Below, piece by piece: positions 18,788-26,784 of a stretch of DNA of 64,000 nt. The DNA is taken from positions 328,139-392,138 of the forward strand of contig CAIRYG010000005.1 of NCBI GenBank assembly GCA_903882745.1. Reading direction: 5' to 3'. Position 1 is the first letter of the stretch. Each line of letters opens with the position of its first letter. The position numbers and the translations under genes were made by a program. The notes beneath the pieces are model-generated. The model was not told where the DNA came from and ran no database searches. It saw only the letters and a list, made by a program, of their open reading frames with translations. Source of the DNA: an uncultured Gemmatimonadota bacterium. GTDB lineage: Bacteria > Gemmatimonadota > Gemmatimonadetes > Gemmatimonadales > Gemmatimonadaceae.

Positions 18788-19660
18788 ATGCCCCACGAAC
18801 GCCTTCCTCCGGAGCAGTGGTGGCCTGCGGGAAACCCAGCCATTGCGCGCCGCCGAGTGACGCTGGCCGATGGCACCAATTTGCGGGTGCTGGAGGCGGG
18901 GCCACCGTCGGGCGCTGCCGTGGTCCTCGTTCACGGTTGGGCGATTACCGCCTATCTCTGGCGCCACAATATCGAGGCCCTCGCGCGCGCGGGGTATCAT
19001 GTGTACGCGTGCGACATGCCCGGCCATGGGCTGAGCGACGCGCCGCACGAGAAGGGGAGCTACACCGTTGCCACGCAGGCGCGGCGGCTGGTGATGCTGC
19101 TCGACGCCCTGCAGCTGGATCGTCCCACGCTGGTGGCGCAGTCGATGGGGGGGCGTGTGGCCTTTGAGGTCGCGTTGGCTGGCCGCGTCGAGCGATTAGC
19201 CCTCTTTGGGGCAGTGGGATTCGGCCAGGTGCGGCCGGCGCGGGAACTCGTCCCCTTCATTCCCGACATTCGCGGCGATCTCCTCTCGATCTTCTTTCCG
19301 CGGAGCGCAGCGGAGCTCATGCAACACCGCGTCTATGGGACGCTTGGCCGGTTTTCCGAGCGCGACATCGACGAATACTGGGCCCCCTCGCAGTTTCCGG
19401 CTGTGCTGCGCGCGCAGCTGCAGATGTTGCGGGAGTTCACCTGGACCGCGCTCGACCCCGCGGTGGTGGCGCGCTGTGCCGTGCCGACACTCGTGGTATT
19501 CGGCACGAACGATCGCACCGTGCGCTCAGATGCGACCGCGGCGCTGGTGGCCGCCATGCCGCAGGGGCGCTTCGCGCTGATTGAGGGGGGAGGGCATGTG
19601 GTGATGGAAGAGGCCCCCGAACAGATCAATGCGCTGTTGCTGGAGTTCTTCGCCGCCTGA
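18788..19660 (+). CDS. Alpha/beta hydrolase
   Basis: 290 residues. The oxyanion motif VLVHGWAITAYLW comes first, then GHGLSD. The nucleophile elbow AQSMGG places Ser119, and the triad is completed by Asp242 (FGTNDRTV) and His270 (EGGGHVVMEE). This is a typical cytoplasmic ester or C-C bond hydrolase of the haloperoxidase/esterase branch; substrate cannot be predicted. No signal peptide. It starts 55 bp after the unknown helical protein and may share its transcript. Confidence 0.85.
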   Translation: MPHERLPPEQWWPAGNPAIARRRVTLADGTNLRVLEAGPPSGAAVVLVHGWAITAYLWRHNIEALARAGYHVYACDMPGHGLSDAPHEKGSYTVATQARRLVMLLDALQLDRPTLVAQSMGGRVAFEVALAGRVERLALFGAVGFGQVRPARELVPFIPDIRGDLLSIFFPRSAAELMQHRVYGTLGRFSERDIDEYWAPSQFPAVLRAQLQMLREFTWTALDPAVVARCAVPTLVVFGTNDRTVRSDATAALVAAMPQGRFALIEGGGHVVMEEAPEQINALLLEFFAA

Positions 19661-19741
19661 GGGTGGGCGGGAGCCCCCGGGTCCCTTGGAAACTGCCCCC
19701 GGTCCAGCGGAGCCCCTCACGAGAGATTAGCTTTCAGCAAC

Positions 19742-20956
19742 TTGAAAAAGACTACGACCGCAACGCCCGAAGCGCTCCCGACGGAAGAGGAACGCGCCAC
19801 GCTCGCCGCCGCTGAGGCCGCGACCGTCACCGTCACATTCGCCGATCTTGGACTCTCCGAGCCGATGCTCGAAGCGCTCCGAGATGCCGGATACAAGCAT
19901 CCCACGCCGATTCAGGCCCAAGCCGTTACGCTCGCGCTCAAGGGGCGCGACCTGATCGGCCTGGCGCAGACCGGCACCGGGAAGACCGCCGCCTTCACCA
20001 TTCCGATCATCGAGCGCCTGCTCGGCGGACCGCACCGGACCCGCGCGCTCATTCTCACCCCCACGCGCGAGTTGTGCGTGCAGGTCGAGGAGAGCTTTGC
20101 GCGGTACGGCAAGCACTCGGGACTCGATGTGATTCCGGTGTACGGCGGCGTGGGCTACGAGCCGCAGGTGAAGGCGCTTCGCGACGGCGTCGATGTGATT
20201 GTCGCGACACCCGGACGCTTGCTGGATCATCTCGAAAAGCAGAATGTGGTGCTCGACGAAGTCGAGGTGCTGGTGCTCGACGAAGCCGACCGCATGCTCG
20301 ACATGGGATTCGCACCGCAGTTGAATCGCATTGTGGCACAGATGCATTCGTATCGGCAGACGTTGCTGTTCAGTGCGACGATGCCTCCCGAGGTCGAGGC
20401 GTTGGCGCGCAAGTATCTGCGTCGTCCGGTCGTGGTGCAGGTGGGGCGGCGCTCCGGCGCGGCGACCACGGTGCAGCACTACGTGTATCCGTGCCCCAAG
20501 GAAAAGAAGAGCGCGCTGTTGGTGGAACTGCTCAAGCAGAAGGCCATGGACACGGTGCTGATCTTCACCCGCACCAAGCATGGCGCCGACAAAATCGTGC
20601 GGCATCTCGAGGACGCCGGTATTGCGTCCACCGCGATGCATGCCGACAAGACCCAGGGGCAGCGCACCCAGGCGCTCGAGGACTTCAAGTCGGGCAAGGT
20701 TCGCGTGCTCGTGGCCACCGACATCGCGCAGCGCGGGCTCGACATCTCGGGCATCACGCACGTCATCAACTACGATGTGCCGCAGCAGGCCGAAGATTAC
20801 GTGCATCGTATTGGACGCACCGGGCGTGCCGCGTCGACGGGTGACGCCTACACCTTCATGTGCGCCGACGAGATTGCGATGGTCAAGACGATTGAACGGG
20901 TCATTCAGCAGTCGATCCCGCGCGTCTCGGTCGCGGGTTACGATTTCGGGACCTGA
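19742..20956 (+). CDS. DEAD-box RNA helicase (RhlE-like)
   Basis: 404 residues from a TTG. It has the Q motif (FADLGLSEPMLEALRDAGY, TPIQ), Walker A in AQTGTGKT, DEAD at 180-183, SAT in LLFSATMPPEV, and HRIGRTGR near the C-terminus. It unwinds structured RNA, for example in ribosome assembly or mRNA decay. The protein ends soon after the second RecA domain, without an RNA-binding extension, unlike the second DEAD-box helicase at 61272. The start is uncertain because the ribosome site GAGAG lies about 15 nt upstream. Confidence 0.92.
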   Translation: MKKTTTATPEALPTEEERATLAAAEAATVTVTFADLGLSEPMLEALRDAGYKHPTPIQAQAVTLALKGRDLIGLAQTGTGKTAAFTIPIIERLLGGPHRTRALILTPTRELCVQVEESFARYGKHSGLDVIPVYGGVGYEPQVKALRDGVDVIVATPGRLLDHLEKQNVVLDEVEVLVLDEADRMLDMGFAPQLNRIVAQMHSYRQTLLFSATMPPEVEALARKYLRRPVVVQVGRRSGAATTVQHYVYPCPKEKKSALLVELLKQKAMDTVLIFTRTKHGADKIVRHLEDAGIASTAMHADKTQGQRTQALEDFKSGKVRVLVATDIAQRGLDISGITHVINYDVPQQAEDYVHRIGRTGRAASTGDAYTFMCADEIAMVKTIERVIQQSIPRVSVAGYDFGT

Positions 20957-20964
20957 CCAGGCGT

Positions 20965-21006
20965 CGCACGCTCGTCACCGCACGCTCCTCACCGCACGCT
21001 CCTCAC
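20965..21006 (+). repeat. 14-bp tandem repeat, three copies
   Basis: Units of CGCACGCTCCTCAC (first copy with one change) plus a 7-bp partial copy. They fill the spacer between the DEAD-box gene and the pseudopilin stop codon and reach into the last codons of the latter. Confidence 0.85.
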
Positions 21007-21437
21007 CGCACGCGACCGAGTCGCGACACGGTGATGGTATCGGCCGCGCCGCGCCGTGCAACAATGATGGTCGTATTGGCCGCGCCCCAGCCTTGGCCAT
21101 TGGGGGACCAGGTTATCGAGTCGCGGGTGAGGGCGAGTGTCAGTCCGCGAGCGCCCAGATCGCGGGAGTAGAGGGTGTCGGCGCCACTGACGACGCGGAT
21201 GCGCCCTCGCGTGGCATCGCCCACCACGGCGACAAACTCGCCCCGCCGCACCGCCTGGATGGGCGCGATGGCGAGGGCGGTCCGCACATCGGACGTACCC
21301 GAACGGAGGGTGAGTCGGTTGGTAAAGGCGGAAAAACGGGGAACCGCAATGGCCGATGTCAGCCCGATCAGGGTGCAAGCGACGGCCAACTCCGGCAGTG
21401 TGATCCCTTGGCGATGCTGGCTTCTGACGTAGCGCAT
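21003..21437 (-). CDS. Type IV pseudopilin, GspH/FimT type
   Basis: 144 residues from the ATG at 21437, which has a GGGAGG ribosome site 4 bp upstream. The N-terminus is a prepilin: short basic leader, Gly before the cleavage site, then ITLPE with Glu at +5, followed by a hydrophobic helix. The C-terminal domain has the beta-rich layout of minor pseudopilins (SITWSPNGQGW). It would be cut by PilD and assembled into a type II secretion or type IV pilus fibre. No other secretion or pilus gene lies nearby, so this is an orphan. It is transcribed away from the coiled-coil lipoprotein gene. Confidence 0.85.
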   Translation of the reverse strand: MRYVRSQHRQGITLPELAVACTLIGLTSAIAVPRFSAFTNRLTLRSGTSDVRTALAIAPIQAVRRGEFVAVVGDATRGRIRVVSGADTLYSRDLGARGLTLALTRDSITWSPNGQGWGAANTTIIVARRGAADTITVSRLGRVR

Positions 21438-21562
21438 AGTGCCTCCCGTAGCGTGAGGGAGGGAGATACGTTCCGACGCGAGTGACTGCCGCATCGTTTG
21501 GTTGCTCGACGCATCACTTTTACGCGCCGCCCTGCGCGGCGCTCCTCCTTCAGGAGCAGAGC

Positions 21563-21841
21563 ATGATTCGTGGTGACAAGGTGCAATCCTCGCGGTCGGC
21601 CGCGTGCCGAGTGGTGGTGTTGGCCGCCGTCCTGGTGGTCGGCGCGTCGTCCTGCAGCACCCCGCAGTCAGAGGCTGCGCGCGCGCAGCAGGTGCTCGAG
21701 ATTGGCGACGCGGTGAACGCGACCAAGAACGAAATTTCCGAAATGCGAGGCACGCTCGACTCGCTACGGGTGGTGGTCGCCAAGCAAGACACCACGATCG
21801 CGCGACTCGCAAATGTGACCGGTGTGGTGGTGCTCAAGTAG
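21563..21841 (+). CDS. Small coiled-coil lipoprotein
   Basis: 92 residues from the ATG at 21563 (AGGAG 8-9 bp upstream). The signal peptide ends at a lipobox-like GASSC. The mature part is a short heptad-rich helix (NATKNEISEMRGTLDSLRVV). Its size and pattern resemble Lpp-like or coiled-coil adapter lipoproteins, but identity is not established. It precedes the selenoprotein gene by 56 bp. Confidence 0.6.
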   Translation: MIRGDKVQSSRSAACRVVVLAAVLVVGASSCSTPQSEAARAQQVLEIGDAVNATKNEISEMRGTLDSLRVVVAKQDTTIARLANVTGVVVLK

Positions 21842-21851
21842 CGGCACTGAA

Positions 21852-21872
21852 GCGCACGCGTGCGCACCGGTG
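21852..21872 (+). promoter_or_regulatory. Overlapping palindromes before the selenoprotein gene
   Basis: GCGCACGCGTGCGC (21852-21865) and GCACCGGTGC (21863-21872) are perfect palindromes sharing three bases. They lie between the lipoprotein stop and the SelW-like start. This could be an operator or a short hairpin; function unknown. Confidence 0.35.
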
Positions 21873-21897
21873 CTCATATTTCAGAGACCGCCCAACA

Positions 21898-22137
21898 ATG
21901 ACTATGCATATCAACATCGAATACTGCACCGTCTGAAACTACGAACCTCGAGCTGTCGGTCTGGCAGCTGCGATTCGTGAGAGCTATCCCGATATCGACC
22001 TGTCAATGGAACCCTCGCGCGGTGGGCGGTTCGAAGTCAGTGTCGATGCGGTGCCGATCTTTGAGAAATCAAAACTCGGACGACACGCCAAGCCCGGTGA
22101 AGTGTTAGCGCTCATAGAGGAGCTCCGAAACAGGTGA
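21898..22137 (+). CDS. SelW-like selenoprotein (Rdx family) with in-frame UGA read as selenocysteine
   Basis: 79 residues if the TGA at 21934-21936 is read as selenocysteine. The sequence begins MTMHINIEYCTV-U-NYEPRA, giving a CxxU redox motif (Cys10, Sec13) in the beta1-alpha1 loop typical of the SelW/SelT/SelH thioredoxin-like family. Downstream residues match the family: LAAAIRESYPDIDL, then GGRFEVSVDAVPIFEKSKLG with the family G-x-FEV and F-x-K signature, and GEVLALIEEL. No other stop interrupts the frame. A start at 21904 is also possible. The protein is probably a small cytoplasmic thiol/selenol redox protein. The gene overlaps pfk by 4 bp. A hairpin described separately provides the recoding signal. 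Confidence 0.87.
21951..21969 (+). promoter_or_regulatory. Bacterial SECIS-like hairpin
   Basis: A 7-bp stem (AGCTGTC with GGCAGCT, one G-U pair) closes a five-base loop GGTCT. The loop begins 21 nt after the TGA. Known bacterial SECIS elements sit about 16-37 nt after UGA and have a G in the first loop positions; the E. coli fdhF loop also contains GGUCU. The hairpin is inside the coding sequence, as expected. Confidence 0.75.
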
Positions 22138-23219
22138 GGATTGCGATTTCTACCGGTGGTGGCGACGCCCCCGGACTCAATGCCGTGATCCGCGCCGCCG
22201 TGCTCTCGGCGATCGATCGGGGCTGGCATGTGCTCGGCATCAAGCGTGGCTATGCCGGACTCCTCGGTGAAGAGGATGTCGTGCCGCTCACCCGCGATTC
22301 CGTGCGAGGCATTGGGCATCTCGGTGGGACGATCCTCCACACCACGAACCGGGGCAACCCGTTCTCGTATCCGGTGCTGCAGCCTGACGGCTCGTATATC
22401 GAAATCAATCGCTCCGCCGAGTTGGTCGAGAACGCGCGCAACCTTGGCATCGACGCGATTATCGCGATTGGTGGTGACGGTTCGCTGGCGATCGCGCAGC
22501 AGATGGGGACGGTCGGGCTCCGAATGGTAGGCGTGCCCAAGACGATCGATAACGACGTCAGTGGCACCATCACGACCTTCGGCTTTGACACGGCGGTGAA
22601 TACCGCCATGGAAGCGATCGACAAGTTGCACACCACCGCCGAAAGCCATGATCGGGTGATCGTCATGGAGGTGATGGGGCGCAACGCGGGGTTTATTGCG
22701 TTGCATTCCGGCGTCTCGGGCGCGGCGCATGCGATTCTGATTCCGGAGATCCCGTACGACGTCGACGTGGTGTGTCGATCGATTATGGCGCGCGATGCGC
22801 GCGGGCGTCATTTCGCGATCGTGGTGGTCGCCGAGGGGGCCTTTGAGCGTGGCGGGAGCGAGTCCACGCTCGGGGCCTCACTGCCGGGGCAGGCCAAGCG
22901 TGTGGGTGGGGTCGCAGAGCGGCTCGCCCAGCAGATTCAGGAGCGGACCGGGAAAGAGTGCCGGTCGCTGGTGCTGGGGCACCTGCAACGCGGGGGGATG
23001 CCCACGGGGTACGACCGCATGCTGGCGACCCGGTTCGGCGCGGCGGCGGTGCAGGCCGTCGAGGACGGAAAGTGGGGGCATATGGTGGCGCTGCAGTCCC
23101 CAGATATCGTGACGGTCCCCATCGCCCAGGTGCTCGGGCATCCCAAACGGGTGGACCCGAACCACGACATCGTGCGAACGGCGCGGCGCCTCGGAATCAG
23201 TTTTGGGGATCAGGGGTAG
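22134..23219 (+). CDS. 6-phosphofructokinase
   Basis: 361 residues from a GTG that overlaps the SelW-like stop (GTGA). The fold signatures are STGGGDAPGLNAVIRA at the N-terminus, GGDGSLAIAQQMG, PKTIDNDVSGT and MGRNAGFIALHSG. It phosphorylates fructose 6-phosphate in glycolysis. The donor is ambiguous. Gly at the position after GGD favours ATP, whereas Lys in PKTIDND is typical of pyrophosphate enzymes and of some ATP-using clades. GAGGAG lies 11 nt upstream, within the SelW-like gene. Confidence 0.92.
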   Translation: MRIAISTGGGDAPGLNAVIRAAVLSAIDRGWHVLGIKRGYAGLLGEEDVVPLTRDSVRGIGHLGGTILHTTNRGNPFSYPVLQPDGSYIEINRSAELVENARNLGIDAIIAIGGDGSLAIAQQMGTVGLRMVGVPKTIDNDVSGTITTFGFDTAVNTAMEAIDKLHTTAESHDRVIVMEVMGRNAGFIALHSGVSGAAHAILIPEIPYDVDVVCRSIMARDARGRHFAIVVVAEGAFERGGSESTLGASLPGQAKRVGGVAERLAQQIQERTGKECRSLVLGHLQRGGMPTGYDRMLATRFGAAAVQAVEDGKWGHMVALQSPDIVTVPIAQVLGHPKRVDPNHDIVRTARRLGISFGDQG

Positions 23220-23309
23220 TACCAGATGCCCCTGACGACCGGCAGATTGTGTCTGGTGGGGTTGATGGGTCGTCCTCGGTATGTACCGGGAAACCGAAGG
23301 GAGGTTGTT

Positions 23310-23825
23310 GTGTCGCGAGGAATTATGCCGTTGCAACAGTTGGCGCCGATGACGGCGCTTCTGATCGCGCTCCCACTCGGGGCGCAGGATCGGGGCGTGT
23401 CAGAACGCGCGCAGCCGTTGATTCCGCGGTCCGCGATGCCCCCGGCGGGCATGTGTCGTATCTGGTTGAAGGATGTGGCGGCCTCGCAGCAGCCCGCGCC
23501 CACCGATTGTGCCGCCGCGATCCGCGCTCGCCCTCAGGGTGCATCGGTGCTGTTTGGTGGGGAGGTCAAAAACACCCCCGTCGATGCGCGCGCCAATGGC
23601 CGCTCCAGAGCCGCACAGCCGGTGAACGTGTGGGAGCTCCCCACGGACCCCGATGCACGCCAGCGTGAGTTGGCGCGCCGCGCCCTGCAGGAGCAGACGA
23701 TTCGGGCTGCGTTGCAGCCTCCGGACCGCGCGGTCACGGTGAAAATCGTGACCGAGCTGCCGCCGGCCAAGACGCCGACGGGGCCCCAGGTCACCGTTCC
23801 GTCGTCAGGCACGAAGGTTCCCTGA
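23310..23825 (+). CDS. Exported protein of unknown function
   Basis: 171 residues from the GTG at 23310, chosen for its GGGAGG ribosome site and the signal peptide it creates (LQQLAPMTALLIALPLGAQD). A conserved-looking block PPAGMCRIWLKDV, with a second Cys in PTDCAAAIRA, may form a disulfide. The rest is Pro/Arg-rich. No known domain is seen. Confidence 0.6.
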   Translation: MSRGIMPLQQLAPMTALLIALPLGAQDRGVSERAQPLIPRSAMPPAGMCRIWLKDVAASQQPAPTDCAAAIRARPQGASVLFGGEVKNTPVDARANGRSRAAQPVNVWELPTDPDARQRELARRALQEQTIRAALQPPDRAVTVKIVTELPPAKTPTGPQVTVPSSGTKVP

Positions 23826-23845
23826 GGGGCCGGCCTCCGAGCCCC

Positions 23846-26635
23846 GTGTTACGCGACGTCCGCGACCCGTATCTCCCGCCCGATCACGACGCCTTTGTCG
23901 GATCGGGGGAGACGCGCCGTATCATCATCATCGCGCCCACACGCGCCGCGTGCGAGACAATCGAGCTCGCCTTCGCGCTCGACCTCGAGACGGTGTTGTG
24001 GAAAGCCCGCGGCGTCGAGCTCCGCGAACTCGCCGAACGGTTCCGCACGCATGACCTCGAAGCGCCCATCACCGAGCCGCGCCGTGGCTTTGGGATCGTC
24101 GCGGGCACCGGCACCGGCAAGACGCTCAGCGTAAAACCAATCGCGCAGGAACTGCTCGGCACCAAAGACCTGCGCGTGGGCGTCATCAATCGCGAGCGCG
24201 AAGCGACGCCCGAATCGCCGAGTTGGAATGTGGTGATTGTGACCACGGGGATCGCGCGGCGCTGGTTTCAGGACGGGGATATTCGCCGCCAGGACACGCT
24301 CGTGGTGGACGAAATCCACCAGACGAGCGCGGAACTTGAGCTCTGCCTCGCACTGGGTAAGCGCGTGGGCTGCCGCTTTATCTGGTTGTCGGCCACCGTC
24401 GACCCGGAATTTTATCGTCGGTATCTCGATGCCGATGCGGTGGTGGAATCGAGCGCGTTTGATCCCACAAAAGCGGCGGCTGTTGAAGTGGTGCGCGCCA
24501 ATCCGCAGCATTTCATTGACGACAAATTCCTCGCGAAGGTAGTGAAGGAAAAGCGTGGGGTTGGGGTGTTCCTTCCGACGCGCGCCGGTGTTGAGCAAGT
24601 CGCGGCCAGTGTGCAGGCGCGGTTCCGGGGGATCACCGCACAGTTCTATCATGGCGGCGAACCCATTCGCGTGATTCGGCCGTTCTTGGACGGCACGGTG
24701 GAGAAGCCGTACTTGCTCGCGATGACCGCTGCGGGCCAGAGTGCGCTCAATGTGCAGGGGCTCGACACGGTGGTGATCGACGACACCCGCTTTGCCAACG
24801 TGATTGATCGCGGCAAGAATGTGTTGACGCGTGTGCACTTGGGTGCGAACGAGATTTTGCAGATGGCGGGGCGTGTGCACGGTCGCGTGGCCGGTGGGCG
24901 CGTGTTCATTCTGAGCGATCGCGATATCGTCTTCAGCGCGCTGCGGCCAACGCCGCCGGAGTTCCAGCTCGCGGGCGACAGTGAACGTGTGGCGCTGACC
25001 TGTGCGGATTTGGGCGTGCGCGCGGATGAGCTCGACCTGCCGGTGCCGCTCGACAAGTTGTCGTACCGCAAGGCGATGTATCATCTCGAAGCGCGCGGCA
25101 TTGTTGAGAACGGGCGCCTGACCAAGTATGGCAAGGCTGTCGAGGCGATGCCGGTGGATCGTCCGTGGGCGGAGATGCTCGTGCATTGCGACGACACCAT
25201 GCTGCCCTACGTGGCCGTGATGGCGGGCATTGAGTCGCTGCACCGGATGACGCGTGAGGACCGCGACCTGGCCGGACTCATCATCCGCGGGAGCGATAAT
25301 CTCACGGCGTACAATGTGTATGCAGAGGCGTTCCACAAGTGTGGGTATGTGGGCGAGGTGTACGGGTTGGCGCGCCATCTGTTTGATGCCTCGCTAGAGC
25401 GGTGGGCCGAGCGTCGCGGTGTGCTGATGAAGAGCATGGAGGATGCCGCGCTCGCGATGGCGTCGATCTACCGTGCGGTGCGTCTGCCATTGCCCGATGT
25501 GATGCCGATGGTGACCGAGTCGGTGGAGCGGCAGTTCGTGGATCTACTCGCGCGGTATCAGCCGTTTGACTTGGTGATTGACGAGCACACGGCGGACGGG
25601 CACGAAGCGCGCGTGAGCAAGACGAGTGTTGCTGGAACGTGGGGTGGGGTGAGCGGCACGTTGCGCTACTTTGCCGACGCGCACGGCAACTCACGGGCGG
25701 CGATTGAAGGGACGAACGTTCCGCAGCAGTTGATTCGGAAGTACGCCACCTCGAGCGCGGCAAAGCTGGTGTTTGACGCGCGGCACAAGAGCAATCCGCT
25801 CGCGATGGAGCGGCGGGTGGAGTACTTCGGCTTCGAGTTGCAGCGCGAGCGCGAGCCGTTGATGGAGTTCCCGGCGGGCATGGAGGCCGACGCGCGGCGC
25901 GTGTTGGCCGAGGCGATGGCGCGCGAGGAGGCGCATCATGCGGCGGTGCAGCGCAATCGGCAGGGAATCGCCGAGGTGCGTGAGGCGTATCGTCGCAGTG
26001 GTGGAAAGACCCCGAAGATGGGGCTGATGGAGCTCACCGCGTGGTATGCGTCGCAGCTTGCGACGGTGACGACGATCCAGGGGTTCCGCGCTGCGCCGAT
26101 GCGGTTCCGTGCCGACGATTTTGTGAGCGCGGCGGAGCGCGCCCAGTTGAACACGCTTCCCGGTGCGGCGGAGGTGCGGGAGCGCACCGTGCCGATGCAC
26201 TATGAGGTGGAGGAGGTCGGCGACGGGAAGGTGCAGGGGGTGGTGCGACTTGTGCTCCCCGAGAAGGTGGCGCGTGGGCTGGTGTTTGAGGAGTTGCCGT
26301 TGCTAGATCGTCCGGCGCGTTTCACGATTACGCGCGGTGCGCGCGGCAATGTGAAGGCGAACAGCGTGGAGGAGATCCAGGACGCGCTGGACAAACCGTT
26401 CACCGACGATGAGGTCAGGCGTGAGGAACGTCGTCCGGAGCGTGGTGGGCGTGGCGGGCCGGACAAGTCGCCGTGGGGGCGCGGCGGTGGGCGCGGCGGA
26501 GACTCGCGTGGCGGGTCGCGCGGCGGCGATGGCGGTCGTGATGATCGCGGTGGTTCGGCGCGCGGCGGTGGGCGCGACAAGGGCGGGTTCCGGCCCGGGT
26601 CACCGGCGGGGAAGGCGAAGCGGCGGGGGAAGTAG
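23846..26635 (+). CDS. DEAH-type RNA helicase with RGG-rich C-terminal tail
   Basis: 929 residues from a GTG. Two RecA-like domains: Walker A GTGTGKT (Lys92), the box II DEIH at 155-158, SAT in LSATVDPEFY, and later QMAGRVHGR. A winged-helix/HA2-like region follows (LDKLSYRKAMYHLEARGI). The final ~70 residues are an RGG/RGGG-rich tail of the kind that binds RNA. It resembles HrpA/HrpB helicases but the tail and the unusual DEIH box are distinctive. Probable role in RNA metabolism. It follows the exported protein gene by 20 bp. Confidence 0.85.
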   Translation: MLRDVRDPYLPPDHDAFVGSGETRRIIIIAPTRAACETIELAFALDLETVLWKARGVELRELAERFRTHDLEAPITEPRRGFGIVAGTGTGKTLSVKPIAQELLGTKDLRVGVINREREATPESPSWNVVIVTTGIARRWFQDGDIRRQDTLVVDEIHQTSAELELCLALGKRVGCRFIWLSATVDPEFYRRYLDADAVVESSAFDPTKAAAVEVVRANPQHFIDDKFLAKVVKEKRGVGVFLPTRAGVEQVAASVQARFRGITAQFYHGGEPIRVIRPFLDGTVEKPYLLAMTAAGQSALNVQGLDTVVIDDTRFANVIDRGKNVLTRVHLGANEILQMAGRVHGRVAGGRVFILSDRDIVFSALRPTPPEFQLAGDSERVALTCADLGVRADELDLPVPLDKLSYRKAMYHLEARGIVENGRLTKYGKAVEAMPVDRPWAEMLVHCDDTMLPYVAVMAGIESLHRMTREDRDLAGLIIRGSDNLTAYNVYAEAFHKCGYVGEVYGLARHLFDASLERWAERRGVLMKSMEDAALAMASIYRAVRLPLPDVMPMVTESVERQFVDLLARYQPFDLVIDEHTADGHEARVSKTSVAGTWGGVSGTLRYFADAHGNSRAAIEGTNVPQQLIRKYATSSAAKLVFDARHKSNPLAMERRVEYFGFELQREREPLMEFPAGMEADARRVLAEAMAREEAHHAAVQRNRQGIAEVREAYRRSGGKTPKMGLMELTAWYASQLATVTTIQGFRAAPMRFRADDFVSAAERAQLNTLPGAAEVRERTVPMHYEVEEVGDGKVQGVVRLVLPEKVARGLVFEELPLLDRPARFTITRGARGNVKANSVEEIQDALDKPFTDDEVRREERRPERGGRGGPDKSPWGRGGGRGGDSRGGSRGGDGGRDDRGGSARGGGRDKGGFRPGSPAGKAKRRGK

Positions 26636-26703
26636 AATCGAGAGAGTCTGGCGGGAGAGTTCGTTGTCCACTGCTGGGCGGCAGTAGTAAAGCATTGCAG
26701 GTC

Positions 26704-26732
26704 TTGACTTTATGTCAAGGAACGCTAGTTTA
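26704..26732 (+). promoter_or_regulatory. Candidate promoter of the AbiE-like pair
   Basis: TTGACT (26704-26709) and TAGTTT (26726-26731) with a 16-bp spacer; GTTTAAAC at 26728-26735 is also a palindrome. TTGAC and GTCAA (26704-26718) form a further inverted repeat around the -35 box. This stretch is far richer in A+T than the surroundings. Confidence 0.5.
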
Positions 26733-26737
26733 AACAT

Positions 26738-26769
26738 GAATAATATTCGCTATTCGCGAATATCGAATA
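26738..26769 (+). promoter_or_regulatory. Operator array of five GAATA half-sites
   Basis: GAATA occurs at 26738-26742, inverted at 26744-26748 and 26751-26755, then direct at 26758-26762 and 26765-26769. Two perfect palindromes result: GAATA-A-TATTC and TATTCGCGAATA. The array lies between the promoter and the ATG at 26785, where an autorepressor would bind. The wHTH protein of the downstream pair is the natural candidate. Confidence 0.65.
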
Positions 26770-26784
26770 CACAAGAAAACCATC

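Noticed and set aside
21604..21936. Plus-strand open frame ending at 21936
   Set aside because: It is the frame of the SelW-like gene extended upstream through the lipoprotein gene in another phase, then cut at the selenocysteine codon. It is not a gene of its own.
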